Below, in pieces: positions 47,288 through 58,067 of a stretch of 64,000 nucleotides of DNA. Below the pieces are notes generated by a model that searched no databases, was not told the DNA's origin, and saw nothing but the letters and a program-made list of their open reading frames with translations. Positions within the stretch are counted from its first letter, which is position 1; every line of letters begins with the position of its first letter. The translations under genes and the position numbers were made by a program. This DNA is from Halomonas daqiaonensis. Its GTDB lineage: Bacteria > Pseudomonadota > Gammaproteobacteria > Pseudomonadales > Halomonadaceae. The stretch is from the NCBI RefSeq assembly GCF_900109725.1, contig NZ_FOBC01000019.1:1-64000 (forward strand). Direction: 5' to 3'.

Positions 47288-48172
47288 ATGATCAATAATC
47301 GTTCCCTGCTCATCGTCGGTGGCCTGGCCGCCGTGGCCTGGCTGGCCAGCAACAGCCTCTATGTGGTCGACGAGACAGAACGCGCGGTCAAGCTGCGCTT
47401 CGGCGAGATCATCGAGGAGAATATTCAGCCGGGGCTGCACTTCAAGGTGCCGATCACCCAGACGGTACGCACCTTCGATACCCGGCTGCTGACGCTGGAT
47501 ACCGATCCCAGTCGTTACCTGACCCTGGAGCAGAAGGCGGTAATCGTAGACTCCTACGTCCAGTGGCAGGTGGTCAATCCGACCCAGTACTACGAGGCCA
47601 CGGCCGGCGACGAGCTGATGGCCAGCCGATTGATCCAGCCGCGGGTCGACGAGAGCCTGCGTAACGAGTTCGGCCGCCTGAACCTGCAGCAGATCATCGC
47701 CGAGCGTCGCGACGACCTGATGACCGGCCCCACCGAGGAACTCGACAAGCTGCTGCGCGACGAACTGGGTGTGGCGGTGCGCGACATTCGTGTCAAACGC
47801 ATCGACCTGCCGGAGGACGTGTCATCCGCCGTGTATGAGCGCATGCGTTCCGAGCGTGAGCGCCAGGCGCGCGAATGGCGTGCCCAGGGCCAGGAGGAGG
47901 CCGAGCGGATCCGCGCCAACGCCGATCGCCGCCGCCAGGTGCTGCTGGCCCAGGCCCGCGCCCGTTCGGAGACCCTGCGCGGTGAGGGCGATGCCGAGGC
48001 CGCCGCGATCTTCTCCGATGCCTACGGCAAGGATGAGGAGTTCTTCAGCTTCTGGCGCAGCCTCAACGCCTATCGCGAAAGCTTCGCGGGTGACGGCAAC
48101 ATGCTGGTGCTGGATCCCTCCAGTGACTTCTTCCAGTACCTCAAGAGTCCACAGGGCACTAGCGAGGAGTGA
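47288..48172 (+). CDS. hflC: FtsH protease modulator HflC
   Basis: The 294-residue partner of HflK has an N-terminal membrane anchor (LLIVGGLAAVAWLASNSLYVV), SPFH domain with AVKLRFGEIIEENIQPGLHFKVP, and a coiled-coil region with ERERQAREWRAQGQEEAERIRANADRRR split by charged residues. The C-terminus ends VLDPSSDFFQYL, typical of HflC. It begins seven bases after the hflK coding end and the two are certainly co-expressed. Confidence 0.93.
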   Translation: MINNRSLLIVGGLAAVAWLASNSLYVVDETERAVKLRFGEIIEENIQPGLHFKVPITQTVRTFDTRLLTLDTDPSRYLTLEQKAVIVDSYVQWQVVNPTQYYEATAGDELMASRLIQPRVDESLRNEFGRLNLQQIIAERRDDLMTGPTEELDKLLRDELGVAVRDIRVKRIDLPEDVSSAVYERMRSERERQAREWRAQGQEEAERIRANADRRRQVLLAQARARSETLRGEGDAEAAAIFSDAYGKDEEFFSFWRSLNAYRESFAGDGNMLVLDPSSDFFQYLKSPQGTSEE

Positions 48173-48238
48173 CGTCGATGGGCGGCGCACCGCCCACTGG
48201 CCGGGGTTCAACCGGCCCGTAAACATGGTAGAATCCTG

Positions 48239-48263
48239 AAACCGGGCGTGGCCCGGTTTTTTT
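48239..48263 (+). terminator. Intrinsic terminator after hflC
   Basis: AAACCGGGC (48239-48247) pairs with GCCCGGTTT (48251-48259) around a GTG loop, followed by a T-run. It closes the amiB-to-hflC transcript; hisZ begins about 90 bases downstream. Confidence 0.85.
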
Positions 48264-48355
48264 GTGGCCACTCCACCCCGGCGCCCCCGTTCGCCAGCAC
48301 CCTCGCGCGACTCGGGCATTGCCCAGGCCAATCATCGTCTTGCAGGATGAACGAC

Positions 48356-49552
48356 ATGACCATCGCTGACCGCTGGCTGCTCCCCGACGGCATGGACGAG
48401 GTGCTGCCGCCCCAGGCCAGCCGAATGGAGGAGTTGCGCCGTGCGCTGCTCGACCTCTATCACCGCTGGGGCTACGATCAGGTGATGCCACCACCGGTGG
48501 AGTTCCTGGACTCCCTGCTCACCGGGACCGGTACCGACCTCGATCTGCAGACCTTCAAGCTGACCGATCAGATGACCGGCCGCATGATGGGCGTGAGTGC
48601 CGACGTCACCCCTCAGGTGGCGCGCATGGATGCCCATTCCCTGCGCCGTCAGGGGCCGGTGCGGCTCTGCTACTGCACTAATGTGCTACGTGCCAAGGCC
48701 GACCAGCATCAGGGTGGTCGCAGCCCGGTGCAGGTCGGCGTGGAGCTCTTCGGCCATGCCGGCCTGGAGGCCGACCTGGAGATCCTGCGCCTGGCACTGG
48801 CCAGTCTGGAAACCGCCGGTGCCCAGGAGATCCACCTGGCGTTGGGCCATATCGGCATCTACCGCAGCCTGGTGCAGACTGCAGGGCTCGACGCCGATCA
48901 GGAGCGCGCGCTGTTCGACGCCCTGGCACTCAAGTCACCGGGCGAACTGGCGGCGCGCGTGGAGGAGAGCGTACGCGATCCGGGACTGGCGGCGATGTTC
49001 CGTGCACTGGGTGACCTGCACGGGGGGCTCGAGGTGCTGGAGGCGGCTCGCGAGGCCTTCGAGGAGGCTCCCCAGCCCGTGGGCGCAGCGCTGGATCAGC
49101 TGCATGCCCTGGTTGACGGCGTGCTCGCCGAGTATCCCGGGATCGCACCTTACTTCGACCTGGCCGAGCTGAGGGGCTACCAGTACCACACCGGCATGAT
49201 GTTCGCCGCCTACGTGCCGCATTACGGGCAGGCACTGGCCAAGGGCGGGCGCTACGACGACACCGGCCGCGCCTTCGGCCGCGCCCGTCCGGCGACCGGC
49301 TTCTCCATGGACCTCAAGCTGCTGGCCACCCTGGCCCCCGAGGAGCCCGAGCCGGACGGTATCTGGGCCCCGGCCGAAGGAGAGGGTCTGACGGAGGTCC
49401 TCCAGGCGCTCCGCCAGCAGGGCGAACGGGTCGTCCAGGCGCTGCCCGGGCAGCGCACCGGTCCGGTGGAACATCACTGCGATCGCCGGCTGGAACGTAT
49501 CGACGGTCGCTGGGAGCCGCGCCTCCTGGGGACGCTACAGGACCGGGCCTGA
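48356..49552 (+). CDS. hisZ: ATP phosphoribosyltransferase regulatory subunit HisZ
   Basis: The 398-residue protein is a HisRS-like class II fold without tRNA charging; it forms an octamer with short HisG and makes it histidine-sensitive. Typical features: LLPDGMDEVLPPQASRMEELRR, FKLTDQMTGRMMGVSADVTPQVARMDAHSL (motif 2 region), RGYQYHTGMMFAAYV and KGGRYDDTGRAFGRARPATGFSMDL. The start at 48356 is set by AGGA seven bases upstream; an ATG at 48347 is less likely. Its presence implies a short-form HisG elsewhere. Confidence 0.92.
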   Translation: MTIADRWLLPDGMDEVLPPQASRMEELRRALLDLYHRWGYDQVMPPPVEFLDSLLTGTGTDLDLQTFKLTDQMTGRMMGVSADVTPQVARMDAHSLRRQGPVRLCYCTNVLRAKADQHQGGRSPVQVGVELFGHAGLEADLEILRLALASLETAGAQEIHLALGHIGIYRSLVQTAGLDADQERALFDALALKSPGELAARVEESVRDPGLAAMFRALGDLHGGLEVLEAAREAFEEAPQPVGAALDQLHALVDGVLAEYPGIAPYFDLAELRGYQYHTGMMFAAYVPHYGQALAKGGRYDDTGRAFGRARPATGFSMDLKLLATLAPEEPEPDGIWAPAEGEGLTEVLQALRQQGERVVQALPGQRTGPVEHHCDRRLERIDGRWEPRLLGTLQDRA

Positions 49553-50920
<1,368 letters not shown>

Positions 50921-50958
50921 CGGGCAGCGCGGATAGTCGAGGATGGAAGTGTGAGATG

Positions 50959-50986
50959 AAAGGCCCCTCCTAAGAGGGGCCTTTCG
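50959..50986. terminator. Bidirectional intrinsic terminator between purA and cobO
   Basis: AAAGGCCCCTC (50959-50969) pairs with GAGGGGCCTTT (50974-50984) around a CTAA loop. The A-run and T-run on the two sides allow it to act for both purA and the convergent cobO gene. Confidence 0.8.
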
Positions 50987-51005
50987 GGTACTGGGCGGCG
51001 GCGGA

Positions 51006-51605
51006 TCAATAATCGATGCCGCGGCGGGCCTGGAGGCCTGAGTTGAAGGCGTGGCGTACCTCCTGCATCTCGGTGACGGTGTCCGCCATGGCCAGCAGGT
51101 CGCGGTGGGCGTTGCGCCCGGTGACGATCACCGTCTGCTCCGGCGGACGGGTGTCGATGGCGTGCTTCACCGTCTCGATGTCCAGATAGCCGAACTTGAG
51201 CATGTAGGTGATCTCGTCGAGCACCACCAGGTAGACGTCAGGGTCGGCGAGCATTCTCTCGGCGTCGGCCCATACCTCGCGGCAGGCGGCGGTATCCGCT
51301 TCGCGGTTCTGGGTATCCCAGGTGAAGCCGGTGGCCATGATGGCGACCTCGAGGTTGGGGTCCTCGCCCAGCCGCTCGCGCTCGCCGCACTCCCACAGCC
51401 CCTTGATGAACTGCACCACGCCAGCCTTGTAGCCATAGCCCAGGGCGCGCGTCACGGTGCCCCAGGCGGCGGTGGTCTTGCCCTTGCCGTTGCCGGTGAA
51501 GACCAGCAGCAACCCTCGCTGCTCGGTGGCCTCGGCGACCTTCTGGTCGACGCGGGACTTGAGTTTCTGCATGGCCTGCTGGTGGCGGGTATCGCGATCG
51601 CTCAT
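51006..51605 (-). CDS. cobO: Cob(I)alamin adenosyltransferase (CobO/BtuR)
   Basis: The 199-residue enzyme adenosylates corrinoids. P-loop FTGNGKGKTTAAWGTVTRALGYG, then VQFIKGLWECGER, LVVLDEITYMLKFGYLD and VIVTGRNAHRDLLAMADTVTEM are all CobO-family motifs. The start at 51605 (MSDRDTRHQQAMQKLK) is used; upstream frame lacks homology. No other cobalamin gene is near; it may serve salvage. Downstream of the divergent pair below, it is transcribed in the same direction as the ATP-grasp gene, 68 bases after it. Confidence 0.93.
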   Translation of the reverse strand: MSDRDTRHQQAMQKLKSRVDQKVAEATEQRGLLLVFTGNGKGKTTAAWGTVTRALGYGYKAGVVQFIKGLWECGERERLGEDPNLEVAIMATGFTWDTQNREADTAACREVWADAERMLADPDVYLVVLDEITYMLKFGYLDIETVKHAIDTRPPEQTVIVTGRNAHRDLLAMADTVTEMQEVRHAFNSGLQARRGIDY

Positions 51606-51672
51606 CGGGGCTCCAACTCTTGTACAAGGCTTGTCTAGAAAGGCGACAGCATACGCGAGCAGGCCTGTCGCG

Positions 51673-53271
51673 TCAGCTAGCCTGTCTAACCCGTTCCTCC
51701 ATGCGGGTGAGGAAGACCGCCATGATGCGCTCATAGAGCGCACGACCGAGCACGGCGTCCTCGACGCCGGCATCCACGTTGGGGTTGTCGTTGACCTCGA
51801 TCACCACCACCCGGTCACCGGACTGCTTGAGATCCACGCCGTAGAGACCGTCGCCGATCAGCCGTGTGGCCTTGAGCGCCGCCTTGATGACGGCCGCAGG
51901 GACCTCGGCGGGGTTGTGGGTGGTGAAGCCGCCGCTCTTCACCCGGCCGCCTGAGTGGTCGTAGATCTGCCAGTGGCCGCGGGCCATGTAGTAGCGGCTG
52001 GCGAACAGCACCTGGCCGTCGAGCACGCCGATACGCCAGTCATACTCCGTGGGTAGCCATTCCTGGAGCAGCAGCAGGGCCGAGGTGGCGAACAGCCGGC
52101 TGGCCTCCCGTTCGAGCTGCTCCGTCGATTCGACCTTGACGATGCCCCGCGAGAAGGCGCCGTCGGGAATCTTCAGCACCAGCGGGAAGCCGAGGCCCGC
52201 GATCCGCTCGGCCAGTGGGCGGCGGTCGCCGCGCTTGAGCAGGATCCCCGACGGCGCCGGAACGCCGCGGGCCCGCAGCAGGGCGTGCAGGAAGACCTTG
52301 TTGGTACAGCGCAGGATGTCCCGGGGAGCGTCGATCACCACCAGTCCTTCATGTTCTGCCAGCCGGGCCATGCGGTAGGTATGATGATCGAGGGCGGTGG
52401 TCTCGCGGATGAAGAGGCCGTCGAACTCGGCGAGCCGGCCGGCATCCTTGCGGGTGATGAGCGAAACATCGATGCCGAGCTTGCGTCCGGCGCGGATGAA
52501 GGCCTTCAGTGCACCGCGATTGCTGGGAGGCAGGGCCTCCTGCGGATCGACCAGGATTGCCAGGTCGAAGCGGTAGCGGCGCCGCGCCTTGGGTGAGCGC
52601 CATACCTTGCGGGAGTGACGGTTGAGGGCAGTGGCGAACAGGTCCTGCTCTCCCGGCGCCAGGTCGCGCAGGTGCAATGGCCTCAGTCGCGATAGTTGCC
52701 AGATACCGTGGCGACGCACCAGGCGGGCCTCGAGCAATGGGCAGGGCAGTCGCTCGAAGAGCCGGCGTGCCAGCCTCGCGAGCCCCGGCTCTCGACACTC
52801 TCCGAACAGCACACGCAGGGTCAACTGATCGCCGGGCAGCGAACCCTGGCGGGCCAGGTCGCCGAGCAGCGGCGCCATGTCGTCGAGCTGAAGGTCGACC
52901 AGGGCCTTGCGGCCCAGCGCATTGAGGGTCTCGACTGCAGGCAGGACACGTTGCCCTCGCGCCTGGGCCAGCAGCGAGACATAGTAGCCCGTGCCCAGGT
53001 AGTCGAATTCGCTGCACAGGTTGATCACATGGGTGGTGCGATCCTGGTCGTCGGTGATGCGGTGTTGTCGGTCCTGGGCAAGGAAGTCATCGGCGGTGAT
53101 CAGGTCCTCGGAAGGATAGTAGGGCCGCCAGTCTTCCAGTCGGTCGACGACGATGCGCAGCGGACACATGGTTGGGCTTCCGTGCTGGGCGGCGGGGTGC
53201 CGCCGGAATGCGGCCAGCATGCTCCTGAGCTCGCTCTCGGACAAGTCAGGATTCGTGTGAAAAGATTTCAT
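51673..53271 (-). CDS. RimK-like ATP-grasp protein with N-terminal RLAN domain
   Basis: This 532-residue protein has an N-terminal region (about 40-270) typical of the RLAN domain: RIVVDRLEDWRPYYPSEDLITADDF and INLCSEFDYLGTGYYVSLLAQARGQRVLP. The ATP-grasp half has GLFIRETTALDHHTYRMARLAE, FPLVLKIPDGAFSRGIVKVES and VIEVNDNPNVDAG (metal-binding end). RimK-type enzymes ligate amino acids to proteins or peptides; this subgroup is predicted to make or modify a peptide and is often near GNAT and C39-peptidase genes. A GNAT gene is divergent 66 bases away; no peptidase is visible. Substrate is unknown. The ATG at 53271 was chosen over a TTG two codons upstream. Confidence 0.82.
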   Translation of the reverse strand: MKSFHTNPDLSESELRSMLAAFRRHPAAQHGSPTMCPLRIVVDRLEDWRPYYPSEDLITADDFLAQDRQHRITDDQDRTTHVINLCSEFDYLGTGYYVSLLAQARGQRVLPAVETLNALGRKALVDLQLDDMAPLLGDLARQGSLPGDQLTLRVLFGECREPGLARLARRLFERLPCPLLEARLVRRHGIWQLSRLRPLHLRDLAPGEQDLFATALNRHSRKVWRSPKARRRYRFDLAILVDPQEALPPSNRGALKAFIRAGRKLGIDVSLITRKDAGRLAEFDGLFIRETTALDHHTYRMARLAEHEGLVVIDAPRDILRCTNKVFLHALLRARGVPAPSGILLKRGDRRPLAERIAGLGFPLVLKIPDGAFSRGIVKVESTEQLEREASRLFATSALLLLQEWLPTEYDWRIGVLDGQVLFASRYYMARGHWQIYDHSGGRVKSGGFTTHNPAEVPAAVIKAALKATRLIGDGLYGVDLKQSGDRVVVIEVNDNPNVDAGVEDAVLGRALYERIMAVFLTRMEERVRQAS

Positions 53272-53337
53272 GGTCAACGCCGCTGACAGCGATAATGACC
53301 ATGATCACAATCGTGCCGAGATGTCGGGAGATTCGAG

Positions 53338-53838
53338 ATGACCGTTACCCTGCGCCAAGCCCTCGGTCATGACCTGGATGCACTGTATCGCCTGGAGCAG
53401 GTAGCCTTCAGTGGCGACCGTTTCAGTCGTCGCCAGCTCTGGCATCTGCTCAACCGCGCAAATGCCCTGACCCTGGTCGCGGAGCGCGATGCCGAGGATC
53501 TCTCGCCAATGCGGCTGCTGGGCTATGGCACCCTGCTGTTTCGACGCGGCACCCGTCGTGCCCGACTCTATTCCTTCTGCGTGCATCCCGAGGCTCGGGG
53601 TACTGGCTTGGGCCGGCGGCTGCTGGAAGCCCTTGAGGCCGAGGCACGAGAGCATGACGCCGAGGTGCTGGGCCTCGAGGTGCGCGTCGACAATAGCGTG
53701 GCGCTGGAACTCTACCGCCGGATGGGCTTTCGTCCGGAGCGCTGGCTGAGCGACTACTACGAGGACGGCTGTGCTGGCTGGCAGATGGCCAAGGCGTTGC
53801 TGCCCGAGAAGGAGGCCGCGCAGGCGGATGAGGGCTGA
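53338..53838 (+). CDS. GNAT family N-acetyltransferase
   Basis: The 166-residue protein has the GNAT fold. Motif A is [30 protein letters not shown], with R/Q-x-x-G-x-G/A represented by RGTGLG for acetyl-CoA binding; motif B is [23 protein letters not shown]. The N-terminus [34 protein letters not shown] resembles RimI-like enzymes that acetylate protein N-termini. Divergent pairing with the RLAN ATP-grasp gene suggests both act on the same substrate, which is inference. Confidence 0.85.
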   Translation: MTVTLRQALGHDLDALYRLEQVAFSGDRFSRRQLWHLLNRANALTLVAERDAEDLSPMRLLGYGTLLFRRGTRRARLYSFCVHPEARGTGLGRRLLEALEAEAREHDAEVLGLEVRVDNSVALELYRRMGFRPERWLSDYYEDGCAGWQMAKALLPEKEAAQADEG

Positions 53839-53906
53839 TAGAATCACGTTATTCGTCTCCCTGCACCATCGACCAATCCTCTATCATCCATCTACTGGGA
53901 CTGCCT

Positions 53907-54392
53907 ATGCCCTCCTTCGATATTGTTTCCGAGTTCGACAAGCACGAAGCCAGCAATGCCGTGGATCAGGCCAACCGGGAGATCCAGACCCGTTTCGATT
54001 TCAAGGGCGTCACGGCGAGTTTCGAGCTCAATGGCGAGACTGTCTCCCTCGAAGCCGAGGTCGACTTCCAGCTCAAGCAGATGCTCGACGTGCTACGCAA
54101 CAAGCTGATTGCACGCGGCATCGACGCCCGCTGCATGGATGTCCAGGAACCGGAGCTCTCGGGGGTCCGGGCGCGCCAGGAGGTGACCCTCAAGCAGGGA
54201 CTCGATCAGAAGGAGGCCAAGGACGTCGTCAAGCGCATCAAGGAGAGCAAGCTGAAGGTGCAGGCCCAGATTCAGGGGGAGAAGGTTCGGGTTACCGGCA
54301 AGAAGCGCGATGACCTCCAGGCCGTCATGGCCCTGCTGCGCGGGGAGAGCGGCCCCGACCTGCCGCTGCAGTTCGATAACTTCCGTGACTGA
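53907..54392 (+). CDS. yajQ: YajQ-family nucleotide-binding protein
   Basis: This 161-residue protein carries two ferredoxin-like domains. The N-terminus [21 protein letters not shown] and [13 protein letters not shown] are invariant in the family, followed by [14 protein letters not shown] [24 protein letters not shown] and [23 protein letters not shown]. Some members (Xanthomonas) bind cyclic di-GMP; binding here is not proven. It is monocistronic as far as seen. Confidence 0.92.
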   Translation: MPSFDIVSEFDKHEASNAVDQANREIQTRFDFKGVTASFELNGETVSLEAEVDFQLKQMLDVLRNKLIARGIDARCMDVQEPELSGVRARQEVTLKQGLDQKEAKDVVKRIKESKLKVQAQIQGEKVRVTGKKRDDLQAVMALLRGESGPDLPLQFDNFRD

Positions 54393-54515
54393 GGGCCGCC
54401 GTCGAGGCCTTGATCCAGGACAGCACGATGGGATTCATAGGCGTTGGCGATTGGCACGGGGTGGCAAAATGCTCTTCAATGAAGGGAATATCGGTCTTTC
54501 GGGAGTGAGCGATTG

Positions 54516-54893
54516 ATGCCCGTCGTTCGTCGTATCGCCTTCCTCGCCCTGGCCTGGGTCAGTTTCGGGCTGGGCGTGGTGGGTGCCTTTCTGCCGCTGC
54601 TGCCGACCACCTGCTTCATGCTGCTGGCGGTGTGGGCGGCCTCGAAGGGGTCACCGCGCTTCGCCCTGTGGATCCGTGAGCATCCACGCTTTGGCCCCGC
54701 CGTGGTGGCTTGGGAGTGTGAGCGGGCGATTCCCCGTCATGCCAAGTGGCTCGCCTCCGCCATGCTGATTGCCTCGATGCTGATATTGGCATTCACCGTG
54801 AGCCTTTGGTGGCTCAAGCTGTCGCTCATCGCTGGTCTCTTCCTGGTGGGGGTCTGGATCCTGTCGCGTCCCGAACCCGTTGTCACCCAGTAA
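54516..54893 (+). CDS. YbaN-family inner membrane protein (DUF454)
   Basis: The 125-residue protein has three or four membrane helices: IAFLALAWVSFGLGVVGAFLPLLPTT at the start with the family signature GxxGxxLPxLPTTPF-like FLPLLPTTCFMLLAVWAASKGS, then MLIASMLILAFTVSLWWL and LIAGLFLVGVWILS. The RHAKW motif between helices is conserved. Function is unknown. The ATG at 54516 is preceded by a TTG codon in frame; GGGAG lies 11 bases upstream. Confidence 0.83.
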   Translation: MPVVRRIAFLALAWVSFGLGVVGAFLPLLPTTCFMLLAVWAASKGSPRFALWIREHPRFGPAVVAWECERAIPRHAKWLASAMLIASMLILAFTVSLWWLKLSLIAGLFLVGVWILSRPEPVVTQ

Positions 54894-54977
54894 TCGAGGG
54901 CGTTCTTCGCATTGCTTTGAGCTCCGGGCGCGGGGCCCCGTACAATGGTTGGCTATCACCGACAGGAGCCATCCTCG

Positions 54978-57611
54978 ATGTCAGAACCGCAGCCGACCTA
55001 TCTGAGTGACTACCGTCCGCCCGCCTACCGTGTGACCCGTACCGAACTGACCTTCGACCTCGACCCGAATGCCACCCGGGTCAAGGCGCGTCTGCACGTC
55101 GAGCGCCACCCGGAGCATCAGCCCGGTGTTCCCTTGGAACTCGACGGCGAGCAGCTGGCACTCAAGGCCATCGCCATCGACGGTCAGCCGCTGCAGCCGG
55201 ACGAGTACGAGGTCGACGAGGCCAGACTGGTCGTGCATCGGGTGCCGGAAGCTTTCCTGCTCGACACCGAGGTCGAGATCTCGCCCGACGCTAACACGGC
55301 CCTGTCGGGGCTCTACCGCTCGAGCGGCATGTTCTGCACCCAGTGCGAGGCCGAGGGCTTCCGCCGCATTACCTTCTATCCGGATCGTCCCGATGTCATG
55401 GCCACCTTCTCCACCACTGTGATTGGCCGCGCGGAGCAGGAGCCAGTGCTGCTCTCCAATGGCAACCCGGTGGAACGTGGCGAGTTGCCCGGCGGTCGCC
55501 ACTTCGTCACTTGGGAAGACCCGTACCCCAAACCCAGCTACCTGTTCGCCCTCGTGGCCGGTGACCTCAGCAAGGTCGAGGATCACTTCACTACCGCCAG
55601 CGGGCGTGATGTCATCCTGCAGATCTGGGTCGAGGAGGAGAACCTCGACAAGACCGACCATGCCATGGCGTCCCTGAAGCGTGCCATGCAGTGGGACGAG
55701 GAGGCCTACGGCCGGGAATACGACCTCGACCTGTTCATGATCGTGGCGGTCAACGACTTCAACATGGGCGCCATGGAGAACAAGGGCCTCAACATCTTCA
55801 ACTCGGCGGCAGTGCTGACGCATCCCCACACCGCCACCGATGCGGCCTTCCAGAGCGTCGAGGGCATTGTCGCCCACGAGTACTTCCACAACTGGTCGGG
55901 CAACCGGGTCACCTGTCGTGACTGGTTCCAGCTCTCCCTGAAGGAGGGCTTCACGGTGTTCCGTGATCAGTGCTTCTCGGCGGACACCAACTCGGCGCCG
56001 GTCAAGCGCATCGAGGACGTCTCCTTCTTCCGCACCGCGCAGTTCGCCGAGGACGCCGGTCCCACCGCTCACCCGGTGCGGCCCGACCACTACATCGAGA
56101 TCGGCAACTTCTACACCCTGACTATCTATGAGAAGGGTGCCGAGATCGTGCGCATGCTCTCGAACCTGGTGGGGGAGGAGGCCTTTCGTCGCGGCAGTGA
56201 CCTCTACTTCGCGCGCTTCGACGGCCAGGCCGTGACCATCGAGGATTTCGTGGACTGCATGGCCGAGGCCTCGGGCCAGGATCTCTCCCAGTTTATGCTC
56301 TGGTACTCCCAGGCGGGTACGCCGGAGATCGACGCCCACGGCGATTACGACTATGCCACCGCCGAGTACCGCCTCATCCTGCGTCAGCGAACCCCGGCGA
56401 CGCCGGGCCAGCCGGACAAGCAGGCCTTGCACATCCCGGTGCATCTGGGCCTGGTGGGTACCAAGTCCGGTCGCGACCTGCGGCTGACCCTGGATGGCGA
56501 GTCGCTGGGCAGCGACGCGGTGATCCACCTGCGTGAGGAAGAGCAGGAGTTCCTCTTCACCGATGTCAGCGAGGCTCCGATACCTTCGTTGCTGCGCGGC
56601 TTCTCGGCGCCGGTCAGGCTGCACTTCCCCTACGGCCGCGAGGACCTGGCGTTCCTGCAGGCCAAGGACTCCGACGGCTTCAACCGGTGGGACGCCGGGC
56701 AGCGTCTGGCCCTGCTGGCGCTGGAAGACCTGATCGCGGCCCATCGCAATGGCGTCGAGAAGGTGATGGACCCGCGGGTGGTCGAGGCCTTCCGTAGCCT
56801 GCTGGCGGCGGAGGCTGACGACAAGGCAGTGCTGGCCCAGATGCTGACGCTGCCCTCCGAGGCCTACATCGCCGAGCAGCAGGCACTGGTCGACGTGGAT
56901 GCCATCCATGCGGCTCGCACCTTCGTCAAGCAACGCCTTGCCTTGGCGCTGCGCGACGACTTCCTGCGGGTCTATGAGGCGCATGGAATCGACGCTCCCT
57001 ATGCCCCGGAGCCCGAGCAGATCGCCGCACGTAGCCTGAAGAACGTGGCGCTCTCCTATCTCATGGCCATCGAGGACGAGGCCGGGCTCGAACTCGCCCA
57101 CGAGCAGTTCGAGGCCGACCACAACATGACCGATGTGCGCCATGCGCTGACTCTGCTGGTGCACAGCTCACGCGGTGACATCGCCGACCCGGCCCTCAAG
57201 GCCTTCGGCGAGAAGTGGGCCCATGACCCGCTGGTGATGGACCAGTGGTTCGCCATCCAGGTCAGCCGCCCGCAGCCGGACGTACTCGATCGCGTCAAGT
57301 TCCTGATGGAGCATCCGGCCTTCTCGTTGAAGAATCCCAACAAGGTACGCGCGTTGATCGGGACGTTCGCCAACCAGAATCCGGTGAATTTTCACCGCGA
57401 TGACGGGGCAGGCTATCGGTTGCTCGCCGATACCGTGATCGAGCTCAACCGCCTCAATCCGGAGATCGCCGCCCGCATGATCACCCCGCTGACGCGCTGG
57501 GCACGCTTCGACGAGACGCGCCAGGAGCTGATGAAGGGAGAACTCGAACGCATCCGCGCGGAGGAGCTCTCACCGAATGTCTATGAGGTGGTGGAGAAAG
57601 CTCTCGCCTGA
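54978..57611 (+). CDS. pepN: Aminopeptidase N
   Basis: The 877-residue M1 metallopeptidase removes N-terminal residues from peptides. The exopeptidase motif GAMENKGLNIF and zinc site HEYFHNWSGNRVTC...LKEGFTVFRD (HExxH-x18-E) are intact. The beta-sandwich N-terminal domain begins YLSDYRPPAYRVTRTELTFDL, and the helical C-terminal domain ends NVYEVVEKALA. The start at 54978 (MSEPQPTYL) has ACAGGAG upstream. Confidence 0.95.
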   Translation: MSEPQPTYLSDYRPPAYRVTRTELTFDLDPNATRVKARLHVERHPEHQPGVPLELDGEQLALKAIAIDGQPLQPDEYEVDEARLVVHRVPEAFLLDTEVEISPDANTALSGLYRSSGMFCTQCEAEGFRRITFYPDRPDVMATFSTTVIGRAEQEPVLLSNGNPVERGELPGGRHFVTWEDPYPKPSYLFALVAGDLSKVEDHFTTASGRDVILQIWVEEENLDKTDHAMASLKRAMQWDEEAYGREYDLDLFMIVAVNDFNMGAMENKGLNIFNSAAVLTHPHTATDAAFQSVEGIVAHEYFHNWSGNRVTCRDWFQLSLKEGFTVFRDQCFSADTNSAPVKRIEDVSFFRTAQFAEDAGPTAHPVRPDHYIEIGNFYTLTIYEKGAEIVRMLSNLVGEEAFRRGSDLYFARFDGQAVTIEDFVDCMAEASGQDLSQFMLWYSQAGTPEIDAHGDYDYATAEYRLILRQRTPATPGQPDKQALHIPVHLGLVGTKSGRDLRLTLDGESLGSDAVIHLREEEQEFLFTDVSEAPIPSLLRGFSAPVRLHFPYGREDLAFLQAKDSDGFNRWDAGQRLALLALEDLIAAHRNGVEKVMDPRVVEAFRSLLAAEADDKAVLAQMLTLPSEAYIAEQQALVDVDAIHAARTFVKQRLALALRDDFLRVYEAHGIDAPYAPEPEQIAARSLKNVALSYLMAIEDEAGLELAHEQFEADHNMTDVRHALTLLVHSSRGDIADPALKAFGEKWAHDPLVMDQWFAIQVSRPQPDVLDRVKFLMEHPAFSLKNPNKVRALIGTFANQNPVNFHRDDGAGYRLLADTVIELNRLNPEIAARMITPLTRWARFDETRQELMKGELERIRAEELSPNVYEVVEKALA

Positions 57612-57619
57612 GAAAGAGC

Positions 57620-57691
57620 GATTTGCTGCTTCAAAAAACAAGCACCGGCCAGCGGGCGGTGCTTTCAGTGCATTAAATGCAGCAGCAAATC
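57620..57691. terminator. Nested inverted repeat between convergent genes
   Basis: Outer arms GATTTGCTGCT (57620-57630) and AGCAGCAAATC (57681-57691) enclose an inner hairpin AGCACCG (57641-57647)/CGGTGCT (57657-57663) with a T-run after it and an A-run before it. It lies between the ends of pepN and the small membrane protein gene, so it is likely a bidirectional terminator. Confidence 0.65.
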
Positions 57692-57701
57692 CTCCGCCCA
57701 A

Positions 57702-57989
57702 TCACCGGATCAGCCAGCTGAGCACCGTCACCCCCAGCAGCCACCAGATCAGGGTGGCGAGGATGGCGGTTCGCATCAGTGCGGCGACGCCTTTCCAAAG
57801 TAGCCACAGGCCGATTACCAGCACCACCAGATTGATCAGCGTTAGGGGAATGCCCAGCGAATCGGAAAGGCCTTGCATGAAGCTGCGGGCCGCATCGCCG
57901 ATGCCCGCAAAGAAGCCGGTGAGGCCATCGACGATGAATCGGATGAATTCACCGAAGGCGTTGCCGATGAAGGCGAAGACGTCGTCCAT
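57702..57989 (-). CDS. Small membrane protein, hypothetical
   Basis: The 95-residue protein begins MDDVFAFIGNAFGEFIRFIV. An amphipathic N-terminal half (GLTGFFAGIGDAARSFMQGL) precedes two hydrophobic segments: LTLINLVVLVIGLWLLWKGV and LMRTAILATLIWWLLGVTVLSWLI. No family is recognised. The ATG at 57989 was chosen because upstream codons are low in coding character. It follows the antiporter gene in the same direction. Confidence 0.55.
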   Translation of the reverse strand: MDDVFAFIGNAFGEFIRFIVDGLTGFFAGIGDAARSFMQGLSDSLGIPLTLINLVVLVIGLWLLWKGVAALMRTAILATLIWWLLGVTVLSWLIR

Positions 57990-58067
57990 GGCTTGGAGTT
58001 CCAGAGAAGGGAGAGATCGAGATCGTATGCCGAGTATCGCGAGAAGCACCTCAGGGTGACAAGCCGC

